Positions 7,344-15,319 are shown, numbered from the stretch's first letter. The stretch: 23,792 nucleotides of DNA from Oscillospiraceae bacterium (GCA_009782405.1 WRJC01000047.1:1-23792); one strand, 5' to 3'. Numbers and translations: made by a program. The notes: generated by a model from the sequence alone, not told the origin.

Positions 7344-9239
7344 ATGAAAGCGTATTTATCCTCAATGTCTCTCCCCGGTTCACCCGTGATACACGAAAAT
7401 CCCCTCCCGTATTTCAAAGACAAAAATTGCGACCGCAACATTTCCAACGACGGTTCCCTTTTGCCCGAACATTTGGAAAATGCGGGGAAAAATTCGGCTT
7501 TCCGCGTGCTGCCGTATAAAATGCAGGACAATTATTACAGGAAGCGCGAAATCTGTTGCGTAAAAACGGCGGTTCTGGAAAACGAAATAATGGCCGCGAC
7601 CTTTTTGCCGGATTTCGGCGGCAGGCTCTATTCGCTTTTCAACAAGCGCGACAAAAGGGAACTTCTGTTTTCCAATCCCGTGATGCAACCCGCCAATATA
7701 GCGCTTAGAAACGCCTGGATTTCCGGCGGGATCGAATGGAACATCGGCAGGACCGGACACACGTACCATACCTGTTCACCTGTATTTTTCCAAAAATGCG
7801 CTGATGCAAACGGGGAAATATTTTTGCGGATGTTCGAATATGACAGGTGCGAGGGCCTCTGCTACAGCATAGAGTTCAGGCTTCCCGAAAAAAGCGATAT
7901 TCTTTACGCGCGCGTGAAAATAGCAAACACGCAAAACAAAGAAGTCCCTATGTATTGGTGGACGAATATCGCGGCGAGGGAAACGCCGGATATGCGGATT
8001 TTGTCCGCCACGGACAAAGTCATATTCCAAAACCCGCGCGGGGGGGGATTCGGATTCGGGGAAATGCCGGAACTCGCCTCCATGCCCGGAAAAGATGCGT
8101 CTTTTCCGTCTGTGTACAATTACTCGACCGAATATTTTTTCCAAATACCGGATGAAATCGAATATCCGTGGGAAGCGGCGGTATATCCATCGGAAAATTG
8201 GTTTTTGGCGGAATATTCGACATCAGCGCTCAAATACCGCAAAATGTTTACCTGGGGAACCCATCAGGGCGGCAGGAAATGGCGCGATTTTTTGTCGGAA
8301 CCCGGAAGGGGGGACTATGTCGAAATCCAGGCGGGAATGGCGCGGACGCAGATACACGGTTTGACAATTCCCGCAAATGCAAGCTGGAGTTTTACCCAAG
8401 CTTTCACGGGCGTGAACGCCGATGCCGAAGCGATATGCAAAATGGAATATCGCGAGGCCGCAAATGCCGCGGCAAATCTGTTTTTGCACGATATCCCCGA
8501 ATTCGCGCCCGAAAAAAGCGCCGAATATATTTCTTTCGGGTCGGGCTGGGGCGCGCTTGAACAGCGCCGCAGGAAACTTCGCGGCACGGCGGGGCTGCCT
8601 TTTCATTTTCCCGAAAGTTCGATGGGCAAGGACGAATTGCCATGGTTGAACCTTTTGCTTCATGGCAATTTGCCCGATGGCACGAATTCTTTCATGATTG
8701 GGCCTGACTGGCGCGAAATGCTTGAAAAAGACGCCAAAAATGGCAACAGGGAGGCGCTTGTCCATCTCGGCATATTGTACTATGAAAACGGAATGGAAAA
8801 AGAAGCGGCTGAGGCATGGGAAAAAAGCCTTCCGCACGCGCTCGCTTACAGGAACTTGAGCCTCATCGAAACAAAAAAGAAAAACAATTCCGGAGCCTTG
8901 ATTCTCATGGAAAAAGCGGTGCGGCAAAACAATTCGGATCCATACAAATCCGAATACGCGGATTTGTTGGTCAAAGCGGGAGAATACGAAAAATGCTGGC
9001 AATTGCTGTTTGGTTTGTCAGACGATGCGCCGAGCAGGATGTGGATTTACCGTGCGCAATGCGCATGGCACACGGAGCGCTTGAGCGAGCTCGAAGAAAT
9101 GTTCGGGCGCGAATATTCGTGCATACGCGAAGGGGAAACCGCGCTTACCGACCTATGGTTCATGTGGGCGGAAAAAACAGGGCAGGCAAACAAAACAAAT
9201 CCGCCGAAACATATTGATTTCCGCACAAGCTCTAAGTAA
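7344..9239 (+). CDS. DUF5107 protein with TPR-like C-terminus
   Basis: This is a 631-residue protein. The first about 370 residues match the DUF5107 domain as I know it: the strand FLPDFGGRLYSLFNK, then NPVMQPANIALRNAWISGG followed by IEWNIGRTGHT, and later YWWTNIAA and TWGTHQGGRKW. The fold is related to the mutarotase-like beta-sandwiches of carbohydrate enzymes, so a carbohydrate-binding or -processing role is likely but not established. Residues about 450-600 are helical and repeat-like (NREALVHLGILYYENGMEKEAAEAW), typical of the TPR part of longer family members. At about 630 residues it is much shorter than the roughly 1000-residue members I recall. The ATG at 7344 is chosen because GGAAAGGG lies 10 bases upstream; a GTG at 7335 overlaps that site. 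It is cytoplasmic. Pairing with the sulfatase suggests action on the same substrate. Confidence 0.75.
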   Translation: MKAYLSSMSLPGSPVIHENPLPYFKDKNCDRNISNDGSLLPEHLENAGKNSAFRVLPYKMQDNYYRKREICCVKTAVLENEIMAATFLPDFGGRLYSLFNKRDKRELLFSNPVMQPANIALRNAWISGGIEWNIGRTGHTYHTCSPVFFQKCADANGEIFLRMFEYDRCEGLCYSIEFRLPEKSDILYARVKIANTQNKEVPMYWWTNIAARETPDMRILSATDKVIFQNPRGGGFGFGEMPELASMPGKDASFPSVYNYSTEYFFQIPDEIEYPWEAAVYPSENWFLAEYSTSALKYRKMFTWGTHQGGRKWRDFLSEPGRGDYVEIQAGMARTQIHGLTIPANASWSFTQAFTGVNADAEAICKMEYREAANAAANLFLHDIPEFAPEKSAEYISFGSGWGALEQRRRKLRGTAGLPFHFPESSMGKDELPWLNLLLHGNLPDGTNSFMIGPDWREMLEKDAKNGNREALVHLGILYYENGMEKEAAEAWEKSLPHALAYRNLSLIETKKKNNSGALILMEKAVRQNNSDPYKSEYADLLVKAGEYEKCWQLLFGLSDDAPSRMWIYRAQCAWHTERLSELEEMFGREYSCIREGETALTDLWFMWAEKTGQANKTNPPKHIDFRTSSK

Positions 9240-9269
9240 AGGGACGGATATTTTTTGAACTGGGGCATA

Positions 9270-9298
9270 TTGACATTATTTCCGCAATGCTGTATAAT
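9270..9298 (+). promoter_or_regulatory. Consensus promoter of aminotransferase operon
   Basis: TTGACA (9270-9275), a 17-base spacer and TATAAT (9293-9298) match the housekeeping consensus exactly. It starts a new transcription unit 30 bases after the DUF5107 stop and 34 bases before the aminotransferase ATG. No operator-like palindrome is evident, so expression may be high and largely constitutive. Confidence 0.85.
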
Positions 9299-9331
9299 AG
9301 TTGACACACATAAAGAAAAGGGGTAAAAACG

Positions 9332-10642
9332 ATGGAAAGCGAAAACATCTATTCGAATTTGGGCGAAGGGCAATTGGCGGAAGAACGGCAAAAGCTGTCG
9401 GCGCAATACGAAGGGTACAAGGCGCGCGGCTTGAAGCTGAACATGACGCGGGGCATCCCGTGCAAAGAGCAACTCGACTTGTCAAACGATATGCTCAAAA
9501 TAGATCCGGGGGAAATCGGCTACATGGCAAAAGGACTGGGCGATTTCAGAAGTTATTGCAGCCCGGGCGGGCTAATGGGGACTTTTGAAGCGCGCGAGCT
9601 TTTTGCGGGTTTGATGGGCGCAGAATTTGCAAGCGAGGTCATGGTTGGGGGAAATTCTTCGCTATGTTTGATGCATGATGCGATGGTGCGCTCGTTTGTG
9701 TATGGCACAACCGGGCAAACCGAGCCGTGGCACGCGCTTTCCGGCGATAGAAAAGCCAAATTTTTATGCCCTGTGCCCGGATATGACAGGCACTTTTCGA
9801 TATGCGAAAATTTGGGGGTCGAAATGATAAACATCGAAATGGACCAAAACGGCCCCGACATGGACGAAGTGGAAAATCGCGCGAACTCCGACCCTTCGGT
9901 CAAGGGTATATGGTGCGTGCCGAAATATTCGAACCCCACCGGAATCACGTATTCCGACGAAGTGGTCAAGCGGCTTGCAAACCTTTCGCCGGCAGCCGAA
10001 GATTTTCGCATATATTGGGACAATGCGTACATCGTGCACGATTTGACCGAATCCGGCGACGAGCTTTCAAATATATTCGCGGAGCTGAAAAAAAACAAAA
10101 AAGAAGACATGGTGTATATGTTCGCTTCCACTTCGAAGATCACTTTTTGCGGAGGCGGGGTTGCGGCGATTTGCGCCAGCGAAAAAAACATAGAGTACAT
10201 GAGCTCGAAAGCTTTCGTGCAGATGATCTGCCCGGACAAGATAAACCAAATGCGCCACGCGCTTTTCCTGCAAGACAATGACGGGATAAAAGCGCAAATG
10301 GACAAGCACAGGAAAATAATAAAGCCCAAATTCGACGCGGTGACCCAAGGGCTGAAAAAAGGGTTGGGAGACACGGGGCTGGCATCCTGGACTGAACCCA
10401 ACGGGGGATATTTCATCAGCCTGTATGTCCCGGAAAACTGCGCCAGGCGCACAATCGCGCTGGCAAAAGGCGCGGGATTGGAGCTGACCCCGGCGGGTTC
10501 GGCCTATCCCTACAAAAATGACCCGCATGACGCCCACATAAGGATTTCGCCCACATTCCCGTCAATCGGGGAACTGGCTTTGGCGGCGGAGGCTTTGTGC
10601 ATATGCGCGAAACTCGCCTACATGGAAAAATTGATTAAATAA
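9332..10642 (+). CDS. PLP aminotransferase, Asp-aminotransferase Ib-like
   Basis: This is a 436-residue fold-type I PLP enzyme. The hallmarks are a substrate/phosphate-binding GGNSS loop (107-111), the PKYSNPTG segment with Asn201, Asp230 and Tyr233 in YWDNAY, and the Schiff-base Lys269 in STSKITFCGGG. The N-terminus (YKARGLKLNMTRGIPCKEQLDLS) and the overall spacing match the PF12897 group described as aspartate aminotransferase type Ib, related to the C-terminal half of MocR regulators; no DNA-binding domain is present here. AAGGGG precedes the ATG. It heads a five-gene operon whose other members look like sugar-phosphate enzymes, so it may transaminate an intermediate of that pathway or simply be carried along. 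Substrate specificity cannot be read from the sequence. Confidence 0.85.
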   Translation: MESENIYSNLGEGQLAEERQKLSAQYEGYKARGLKLNMTRGIPCKEQLDLSNDMLKIDPGEIGYMAKGLGDFRSYCSPGGLMGTFEARELFAGLMGAEFASEVMVGGNSSLCLMHDAMVRSFVYGTTGQTEPWHALSGDRKAKFLCPVPGYDRHFSICENLGVEMINIEMDQNGPDMDEVENRANSDPSVKGIWCVPKYSNPTGITYSDEVVKRLANLSPAAEDFRIYWDNAYIVHDLTESGDELSNIFAELKKNKKEDMVYMFASTSKITFCGGGVAAICASEKNIEYMSSKAFVQMICPDKINQMRHALFLQDNDGIKAQMDKHRKIIKPKFDAVTQGLKKGLGDTGLASWTEPNGGYFISLYVPENCARRTIALAKGAGLELTPAGSAYPYKNDPHDAHIRISPTFPSIGELALAAEALCICAKLAYMEKLIK

Positions 10643-10660
10643 CGGAAGGAAGCGCAAAAA

Positions 10661-11797
10661 ATGTTTTCGGACAAAGAACTTACGCACAGGCAGCGTTTTT
10701 TGAATGTCATGGACTACAAAAGCGTGGACAGGCTGCCCAACATAGAAGTCGGCGCCTGGGGGCAGACGATCCAAAGATGGGAGGGCGAAGGGTTGGACTT
10801 GTCAAAAGTTCACTTCAACTGGTGGGTCGGGGAGCCGAATTTTTCGATCGACCCGAGGGAATACATAAATATCGATTACCGCATGCGCCCATATTTCGAT
10901 TATGAATTGCTCGAAAAAACCGAGAGGTACGAAATATTCCGCGATGCGCTCGGCGTGGTGCACAAGGCTTTGATTGAAGGTACCGTTTTGGGCACGCGAA
11001 TGTGCATGGATCAATATCTGTCTTTCCCCGTGGAAAAACCGGAAGATTTCAAGGAGATGAAAAAACGCCACGTCGCTTCGCCGGACAGATACCCCCCCGA
11101 ATGGGAATCGAGGGTCGAAGGCTGGAAAAATTGCGAAGTGCCGCTGATACTCGCGTACAATTGCCAGACGCTCGGCTATTATTGGCGCATGAGGGAATGG
11201 ATGGGCACCGAGGGGCTTTCTTTCGCGTGGTACGATTACCCCGCGCTCTGCCACGAAATGTGCGAATTTATCACGGATTTCACCATCGAAGTTTCAAAAC
11301 CGGCGCTTTCGCGGGGGATTTCGGTGGACTATGTGATGATAAACGAAGATCTCTCGATGAAAACGGGTCCGCTGCTTTCCCCTGAAACATACAAAAAATT
11401 CATAGCCCCCGAAATGCGCAGGCTCATAAATTTTTTCAAGGCGAACGGCATCAAGTACGTTTTCGTGGATACTGACGGAAACTGCGAGGCGCTGATCAAA
11501 ATTTTCATGGAATGCGGCGTGGACGGGATATGGCCGCTTGAAAGAGTGGCCGAAATGGATCCCATCAGGATAAGAAAAGAGTACGGGCGCGACCTGAGGC
11601 TCTACGGCGGGGTGGACAAGATGCGCATCGCGCTCGGCAAAAAGGAAATCGACGCTCACCTTGCCGAACTCGTCCCGCTTGTCGAAGAGGGCGGTTTCAT
11701 ACCCACGGTGGATCACACGGTTTCCCCGGAAATATCGCTTGAGGATTTCTATTATTACATCGAAAGGAAAAACGCGCTGCTTTCAGGAAAGTTTTAA
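10661..11797 (+). CDS. URO-D family protein (methyltransferase-like)
   Basis: This 378-residue (beta/alpha)8-barrel belongs to the uroporphyrinogen-decarboxylase superfamily. It opens with the family start LTHRQRFLNVMDYKSVDRLP. It continues through YVMINEDLSMKTGPLLSPETY (about 224-244), where the family has its active-site loop, and VFVDTDGNCEALI (about 267-279), and ends with LYGGVDKMRIALGKKEID and FIPTVDHTVSPEISLEDF. True HemE starts with a conserved Arg-rich RP(V/P)xWxMRQAG segment, which is absent. It is therefore not a haem enzyme and is closer to the methyltransferase-like or uncharacterised members found in catabolic loci. The gene starts 19 bases after the aminotransferase stop with GGAAGGA upstream. 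No corrinoid protein is nearby, so the methyl-transfer reading stays an inference from the family. Confidence 0.78.
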   Translation: MFSDKELTHRQRFLNVMDYKSVDRLPNIEVGAWGQTIQRWEGEGLDLSKVHFNWWVGEPNFSIDPREYINIDYRMRPYFDYELLEKTERYEIFRDALGVVHKALIEGTVLGTRMCMDQYLSFPVEKPEDFKEMKKRHVASPDRYPPEWESRVEGWKNCEVPLILAYNCQTLGYYWRMREWMGTEGLSFAWYDYPALCHEMCEFITDFTIEVSKPALSRGISVDYVMINEDLSMKTGPLLSPETYKKFIAPEMRRLINFFKANGIKYVFVDTDGNCEALIKIFMECGVDGIWPLERVAEMDPIRIRKEYGRDLRLYGGVDKMRIALGKKEIDAHLAELVPLVEEGGFIPTVDHTVSPEISLEDFYYYIERKNALLSGKF

Positions 11798-11827
11798 CGC
11801 GCCGCGAAAAAGGAGGATTTTGATTTT

Positions 11828-12718
11828 ATGAAGCTGAAACTCGGCACAAACTTGGGTTTTGCCATAAACCGGTACATCGAGCCGGAAATTTGGGCGAAGA
11901 TCGTGGCGGAGGATTTGGGGCTATTTTGCGTTCAATTCGTGGCGGATTTGCTCAATCCGTTTTTGCCCGGCGATTACATTGAAAAAATGGCAAAACGCAT
12001 CGCCGATTCCGCAAAACAATACGGCATATCAATAGACAGCATGTTCACCAGCGCGTATACACGGGTAAACCATCTCATGCATCCCGATGCCGAGGCGAGG
12101 GAAATTTGGCTTGGTTGGTTTAAGCGCTTTATCGACCTCGGGCAAAAATTCGGAGCAAAAACCTTGGGCAGCCACTTCGGCATACTCACATTCGACGCAT
12201 TTGAGCATAACCGCGAATTTTTAGTCGAAGAAGGGGTCAAAAATTGGCAGAAACTCAGTTTTTACGCCAAAGATTCGGGATATGAGGCGCTGATATTCGA
12301 ACCGATGAGCGTTCCGCGCGAAATGGCGCACACAATCCCCGAAACGCTCGAGCTTATGGAACGGGTGAACGCCGACTGCGGGATTCCCATGCGGCTATGC
12401 CTCGACGTGGGCCATGCGCCGCATCCCGACTACCGCGACCCGTACCCCTGGGTAGAACAGCTCGGAAAATACAGCCCGATCATCCATATACAGCAAACGG
12501 TTTCAAACAAGAGCAATCACGCCCCTTTTACCGCCGAACACAACAAAACCGGCATAATAACCGGCGAAAAAATGATGGCCGCAATGAAAAAATCGGAACT
12601 CGAAGAAACGATTTTGATGTTTGAAATCGGCCACAGGGAGCATTACGACACGGAATTTAATATAATCGGCGATTTGAAGGAAAGCGTCGCATATTGGCGG
12701 CAATGGGTGAAAAATTAG
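11828..12718 (+). CDS. Sugar-phosphate isomerase/epimerase-like TIM barrel
   Basis: This 296-residue protein is of the xylose-isomerase-like TIM-barrel superfamily (PF01261). The expected metal quartet is present in order: Glu158 (IFEPMS), Asp193 (CLDVGHAPH), His220 (IIHIQQ) and Glu266 (LMFEIGHRE). The N-terminus (KLGTNLGFAINR) and the GAKTLGSHFG strand fit ketose or ketose-phosphate epimerases and isomerases, including the tetrulose-phosphate epimerase group (LerI-like), although I cannot fix the substrate. The start has an excellent AAGGAGGA site 11 bases upstream. It sits between the URO-D gene and the dehydrogenase in one operon, which suits a sugar-acid, tetrose or polyol route. A hydroxypyruvate-isomerase-like role is the alternative. 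Confidence 0.8.
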   Translation: MKLKLGTNLGFAINRYIEPEIWAKIVAEDLGLFCVQFVADLLNPFLPGDYIEKMAKRIADSAKQYGISIDSMFTSAYTRVNHLMHPDAEAREIWLGWFKRFIDLGQKFGAKTLGSHFGILTFDAFEHNREFLVEEGVKNWQKLSFYAKDSGYEALIFEPMSVPREMAHTIPETLELMERVNADCGIPMRLCLDVGHAPHPDYRDPYPWVEQLGKYSPIIHIQQTVSNKSNHAPFTAEHNKTGIITGEKMMAAMKKSELEETILMFEIGHREHYDTEFNIIGDLKESVAYWRQWVKN

Positions 12719-12720
12719 TA

Positions 12721-12751
12721 GGGCGAGGGCTCTGTTCTTGCCGTCTTGCCC
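12721..12751 (+). other. Intercistronic hairpin
   Basis: Left arm 12721-12730 pairs with 12740-12751 over ten base pairs with one G-T wobble and a GT bulge. It begins two bases after the isomerase stop. No U-tract follows, so it is more likely an mRNA processing or stability element, or a partial pause, than a terminator. The downstream dehydrogenase has no obvious promoter of its own. Confidence 0.4.
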
Positions 12752-12802
12752 ATCAACAGCGGTCGGAAAAAATTAAAAAATAACAGGGAGGAAAAAACAC
12801 AT

Positions 12803-13840
12803 ATGAAAGCAGCGGTATATCAGGGAATCGACGACATGACGGTAAAAGAAGTCGAAACTCCAAGATTGGACGACGAAGGGATATTGTTGCGCGTAAAAGC
12901 CTGCGCGGTCTGCGGCTCCGACGTGAGGATTTTCCATCACGGAAACATCCGGGTGAACCCGCCCCAGATCATCGGCCACGAATTTTCGGGGATCATAGAG
13001 GGCGTAGGAAAGAATGTGCGGGGGTTCGCCCCGGGGGAACGGATCGCAATCGGGGCGGACGTGCCCTGCGGGGAATGCGTTTTTTGCAAAGCGGGAATAG
13101 GAAACAATTGCCAAATAAATTACGCGATGGGCTACCAGTTCGCGGGCGGCTTCGCCGAATATGCGCTTTTAAACCGCACGGTGACGAGCTATGGGCCCGT
13201 GACCAAAATCCCGGATCATGTTAGCTATGAGGAAGCGGCGCTCGCGGAGCCCCTTGGCTGCGTGATAAACGCGCTCACGCTGTCGGGCGTGAATATCGGG
13301 GACACTTTCGCGCTCATAGGGGCCGGGCCGATCGGGTTGATGCTGATGCAAGTGGCCAGGATGATGGGCGCATGCAAAATCATTGTGATTGAACTTGTGA
13401 GGGAAAGGCTGGAAATCGCCAAAAGATTCGGAGCGGACGTATGCATATGCCCGGCAAACGAGGATGCGGCGGAGCGTGTGCTCGAGGAAACCGGGGGATT
13501 GGGCGCGGACATCGTGTACACGGCGAATTCTGCGCCACAAACGCAGGCTGAATCGCTCAAAATGGCGAAAAACAGGGGCAGGGTGTGTTTTTTCGGCGGG
13601 CTTGCCAAGGGCAAATCGAATGTGACATTGGACACGAACATAATCCACTACAAGGAACTTTTCGTCCATGGGGCGCATGGTTCCATGCCGGTGCATCACA
13701 TGAAAGCGGTTGGCCTCATTTCCTCGGGCAAAATCGACATAAAGAAATTCATATCGCATAAATTGCCCCTCGGGGAAATACGCGAAGCTTTCAGGATCGC
13801 GGAGAGCTACGAGGGCCTGAGGGTGGTGGTGAATCCGTGA
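12803..13840 (+). CDS. Zinc-dependent medium-chain dehydrogenase
   Basis: This is a 345-residue member of the alcohol/polyol dehydrogenase (MDR) superfamily. The catalytic zinc site is complete (Cys37 in CAVCGSD, His59-Glu60 in GHEFSG, Glu149 in LAEPLG). The structural zinc loop has four Cys (89, 92, 95, 103). The Rossmann fingerprint GAGPIG (173-178) starts the NAD(P)-binding half. The pattern fits sorbitol, iditol, threonine or hexitol-phosphate dehydrogenases. The ATG at 12803 is chosen because GGGAGG lies 11 bases upstream; an in-frame ATG at 12746 lacks a site. Its stop overlaps the start of the AlsE-like epimerase by four bases (GTGA), so the two are translationally coupled. The product is thus probably a ketose phosphate that the epimerase accepts (inference). 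Confidence 0.88.
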   Translation: MKAAVYQGIDDMTVKEVETPRLDDEGILLRVKACAVCGSDVRIFHHGNIRVNPPQIIGHEFSGIIEGVGKNVRGFAPGERIAIGADVPCGECVFCKAGIGNNCQINYAMGYQFAGGFAEYALLNRTVTSYGPVTKIPDHVSYEEAALAEPLGCVINALTLSGVNIGDTFALIGAGPIGLMLMQVARMMGACKIIVIELVRERLEIAKRFGADVCICPANEDAAERVLEETGGLGADIVYTANSAPQTQAESLKMAKNRGRVCFFGGLAKGKSNVTLDTNIIHYKELFVHGAHGSMPVHHMKAVGLISSGKIDIKKFISHKLPLGEIREAFRIAESYEGLRVVVNP

Positions 13841-14517
13841 ACGCAAAAAAGATATCGCCATCCATGATGTGCGCGAATTTTTTGAATTTGGAAAAAGACA
13901 TACGTTTGTTCGAGGCGGCGGGCATCGAATATCTGCACATCGACATCATGGACGGACAATTCGTGCCCAACTACACCTTGGGCGTCGATTACTGCAAAAA
14001 GCTCAAGGAATCCACGAAAATCCCGCTCGACATACACCTGATGATAATCGAGCCGGAAAGAAAACTCGAATGGTTCGCGCCGTCGATAGGCGAAGGGGAT
14101 TATGTATCGATCCACTGCGAATCCACTGTGCACGCGCAGCGCGCGTTGAAGAAAATACGAAGCTTGGGGGCAAAGCCCATGTTTGCCCTGAACCCCGCCA
14201 CTCCGCTTGCCATGCTCGAAAATGTGCTGGACGACATCGATGCGGCACTCATCATGACAGTAAATCCCGGTTATGCGGGTCAGGAACTGATCCCCGCCAC
14301 CATAAAGAAAATAGCGCAGCTGAGAAAAATTTTGGATGATTCCGGATGTTCGGGTATCGAAATCGAAGTGGACGGCAACGTGAGCTTCGCGAATGCGAAA
14401 CTTATGAGCGAAGCCGGAGCGGACATATTTGTAGCGGGTTCGTCCAGCGTGTACAAAGTTGGGGCGGACATAAGCGAAAACATACAAAAGCTGCGCGAAG
14501 CGGTTAGGCGCAATTAG
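13837..14517 (+). CDS. Ketose-phosphate 3-epimerase, AlsE-like
   Basis: This is a 226-residue ribulose-phosphate 3-epimerase family barrel. The metal ligands and catalytic acids are in place: His34 and Asp36 in HIDIMDGQFVPN, His67 in LDIHLM, Asp179 in EIEVDGNV. The TVNPGYAGQ phosphate-side loop and the FVAGSSSVYK phosphate-binding end are intact. The N-terminal SPSMMC instead of PSILSAD, and the EIEVDG segment, are closer to D-allulose-6-phosphate 3-epimerase (AlsE) than to standard Rpe. It starts with GTG inside the stop region of the dehydrogenase, which fixes the start and implies coupling. It probably converts an unusual ketose phosphate into fructose 6-phosphate or a pentulose phosphate isomer. 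An ordinary Rpe role is possible but less likely in this operon. Confidence 0.88.
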   Translation: MNAKKISPSMMCANFLNLEKDIRLFEAAGIEYLHIDIMDGQFVPNYTLGVDYCKKLKESTKIPLDIHLMIIEPERKLEWFAPSIGEGDYVSIHCESTVHAQRALKKIRSLGAKPMFALNPATPLAMLENVLDDIDAALIMTVNPGYAGQELIPATIKKIAQLRKILDDSGCSGIEIEVDGNVSFANAKLMSEAGADIFVAGSSSVYKVGADISENIQKLREAVRRN

Positions 14518-14551
14518 CGCGGCCATTAATGAAGCTTTGCGCACATGCGAC

Positions 14552-14594
14552 AAAAAACGCACATGCGAGGTTTTGCCTTGCGTGCGCGTTTTTG
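14552..14594. terminator. Bidirectional terminator, epimerase operon / tRNA-Thr
   Basis: An 11-bp stem (arms about 14558-14570 and 14576-14586, with an AT bulge) around a TTTTG loop is flanked by AAAAAA on the left and TTTTT on the right. It therefore works as an intrinsic terminator in both directions: 35-75 bases after the epimerase stop on the plus strand, and just beyond the 3' end of the tRNA on the minus strand. An 11-base copy of the left arm also occurs at 14540-14550. Confidence 0.75.
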
Positions 14595-14600
14595 GCGTTT

Positions 14601-14675
14601 TGGAGCTAATGGTGGGATTTGAACCCACGACCTGTTGATTACGAATCAACTGCACTACCCCTGTGCTACATTAGC
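14601..14675 (-). tRNA. tRNA-Thr(CGU)
   Basis: The minus strand folds as a cloverleaf. The acceptor arms GCTAATG and CATTAGC pair fully, the D-arm reads AGCACAGGGGTAGTGC, and the anticodon stem is GTTGA/TCAAC with loop TTCGTAA. This gives anticodon CGT (reads ACG, Thr). A GTGGG-TTCAAAT-CCCAC T-arm follows, then discriminator T and an encoded CCA. It has its own promoter and a terminator. No other tRNA is in the window. Confidence 0.95.
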
Positions 14676-14683
14676 GTCACCCT

Positions 14684-14712
14684 ATTTTAACAGATTTATG
14701 AAAGTTTGTCAA
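14684..14712 (-). promoter_or_regulatory. Promoter of tRNA-Thr
   Basis: Minus-strand TTGACA (14712-14707), a 17-base spacer and TAAAAT (14689-14684) end 8 bases before the tRNA 5' end, the usual spacing for a stable-RNA gene. Confidence 0.8.
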
Positions 14713-14742
14713 GGCTTAAATCAAAAAAATTTTTCATAACGC

Positions 14743-14771
14743 TTGACATATTTTTCGTATGGTGATATAAT
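14743..14771 (+). promoter_or_regulatory. Consensus promoter of small gene at 14807
   Basis: TTGACA (14743-14748), a 17-base spacer and TATAAT (14766-14771) are a perfect consensus pair, 35 bases before the ATG at 14807. A promoter this strong in front of an 84-codon gene supports that the gene is real and well expressed. Confidence 0.85.
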
Positions 14772-14806
14772 GATAAATATTAAAAATATAAAGGAGTTAT
14801 TGGAAT

Positions 14807-15061
14807 ATGGAAAAACCAAACAACATCAAAGAAATCACCTTCGACTTCATTTTGGAGCACATAAAAACGAAAGGCGCAACAGATAAATCATGGCTGAAAA
14901 AGTTGGTAAGCAAAAAAATCGGACAAAACAAGAAAGGTGAAGACCGCACAATTTCATTCGTTGAAATCAGAAATGAATTCGTCAAAAAATATATGCCCGA
15001 AATCATACCGCCGCCCAAAGAAAAAAAGCCGACCATGAAGGAAAAATTGACGCAGCTTTGA
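14807..15061 (+). CDS. Small basic protein of unknown function
   Basis: This is an 84-residue protein I do not recognise. It is Lys-rich and charged, with no signal peptide or membrane helix. The N-terminal part (ITFDFILEHIKTKGATDKSWLKKLVSKKI) looks helical, and the C-terminus is a Pro/Lys tail (IIPPPKEKKPTMKEKLTQL). The gene has a perfect promoter and AAAGGAG ten bases before the ATG. A second ORF with its own ribosome binding site follows after 24 bases, so the two may be expressed together. A small nucleic-acid-binding or adaptor role would suit the charge, but nothing shows it. Confidence 0.7.
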   Translation: MEKPNNIKEITFDFILEHIKTKGATDKSWLKKLVSKKIGQNKKGEDRTISFVEIRNEFVKKYMPEIIPPPKEKKPTMKEKLTQL

Positions 15062-15085
15062 CAAACACAAAAGGAGAATCATATT

Positions 15086-15319
15086 ATGATTGGCGGCGGT
15101 ATGCCGATAAAGGGCATTTTGTTCGATGCCTTCCGCATAACCGGGATTTCAGTCATAAATAATTTGGTTCATTCTCGAAAGAACAAACAATATATCGTGC
15201 AATGTCGGCAGTTCCATGTTGAAATCAATACCGAAACTGCTCGAATATATCTCGCCAAATCCGTCTTGCGTGATTTTATCATATATGTTTTTGATTTCTT
15301 CATGCAGGCGGCATTTTGA
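15086..15319 (+). CDS. Small ORF, possibly truncated gene
   Basis: This 77-codon ORF has a strong AAAGGAG site 10 bases before its ATG and sits 24 bases after the small gene at 14807. The first about 20 residues (MIGGGMPIKGILFDAFRIT) look like a genuine start, and IKGILFD resembles motif I of HAD phosphatases. The second Asp and DGT of that motif are missing. From about residue 22 the ORF lies antisense to the 3' end of the conserved ATPase gene, so that part is unlikely to be meaningful protein. It may be the stub of a gene cut off when the convergent ATPase gene arrived, or a short peptide. No function is assigned. Confidence 0.35.
   Translation: MIGGGMPIKGILFDAFRITGISVINNLVHSRKNKQYIVQCRQFHVEINTETARIYLAKSVLRDFIIYVFDFFMQAAF

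Noticed and set aside
8223..9002. 259-codon minus-strand ORF within the DUF5107 gene
   Set aside because: It is antisense to conserved coding sequence, with no start signals and shadow-like composition.
9553..10452. 299-codon minus-strand ORF within the aminotransferase gene
   Set aside because: It is opposite a full PLP aminotransferase with all active-site residues; no binding site or promoter.
13807..14655. 282-codon minus-strand ORF over the epimerase and tRNA
   Set aside because: It covers a tRNA gene, a terminator and the antisense of a clear epimerase, so it cannot be a real protein.
14601..14675. tRNA-Thr as the integration site of the AT-richer right half
   Set aside because: Islands usually join at the tRNA 3' end, which here points left towards the sugar operon. 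No repeated 3' tRNA fragment or integrase gene was seen.
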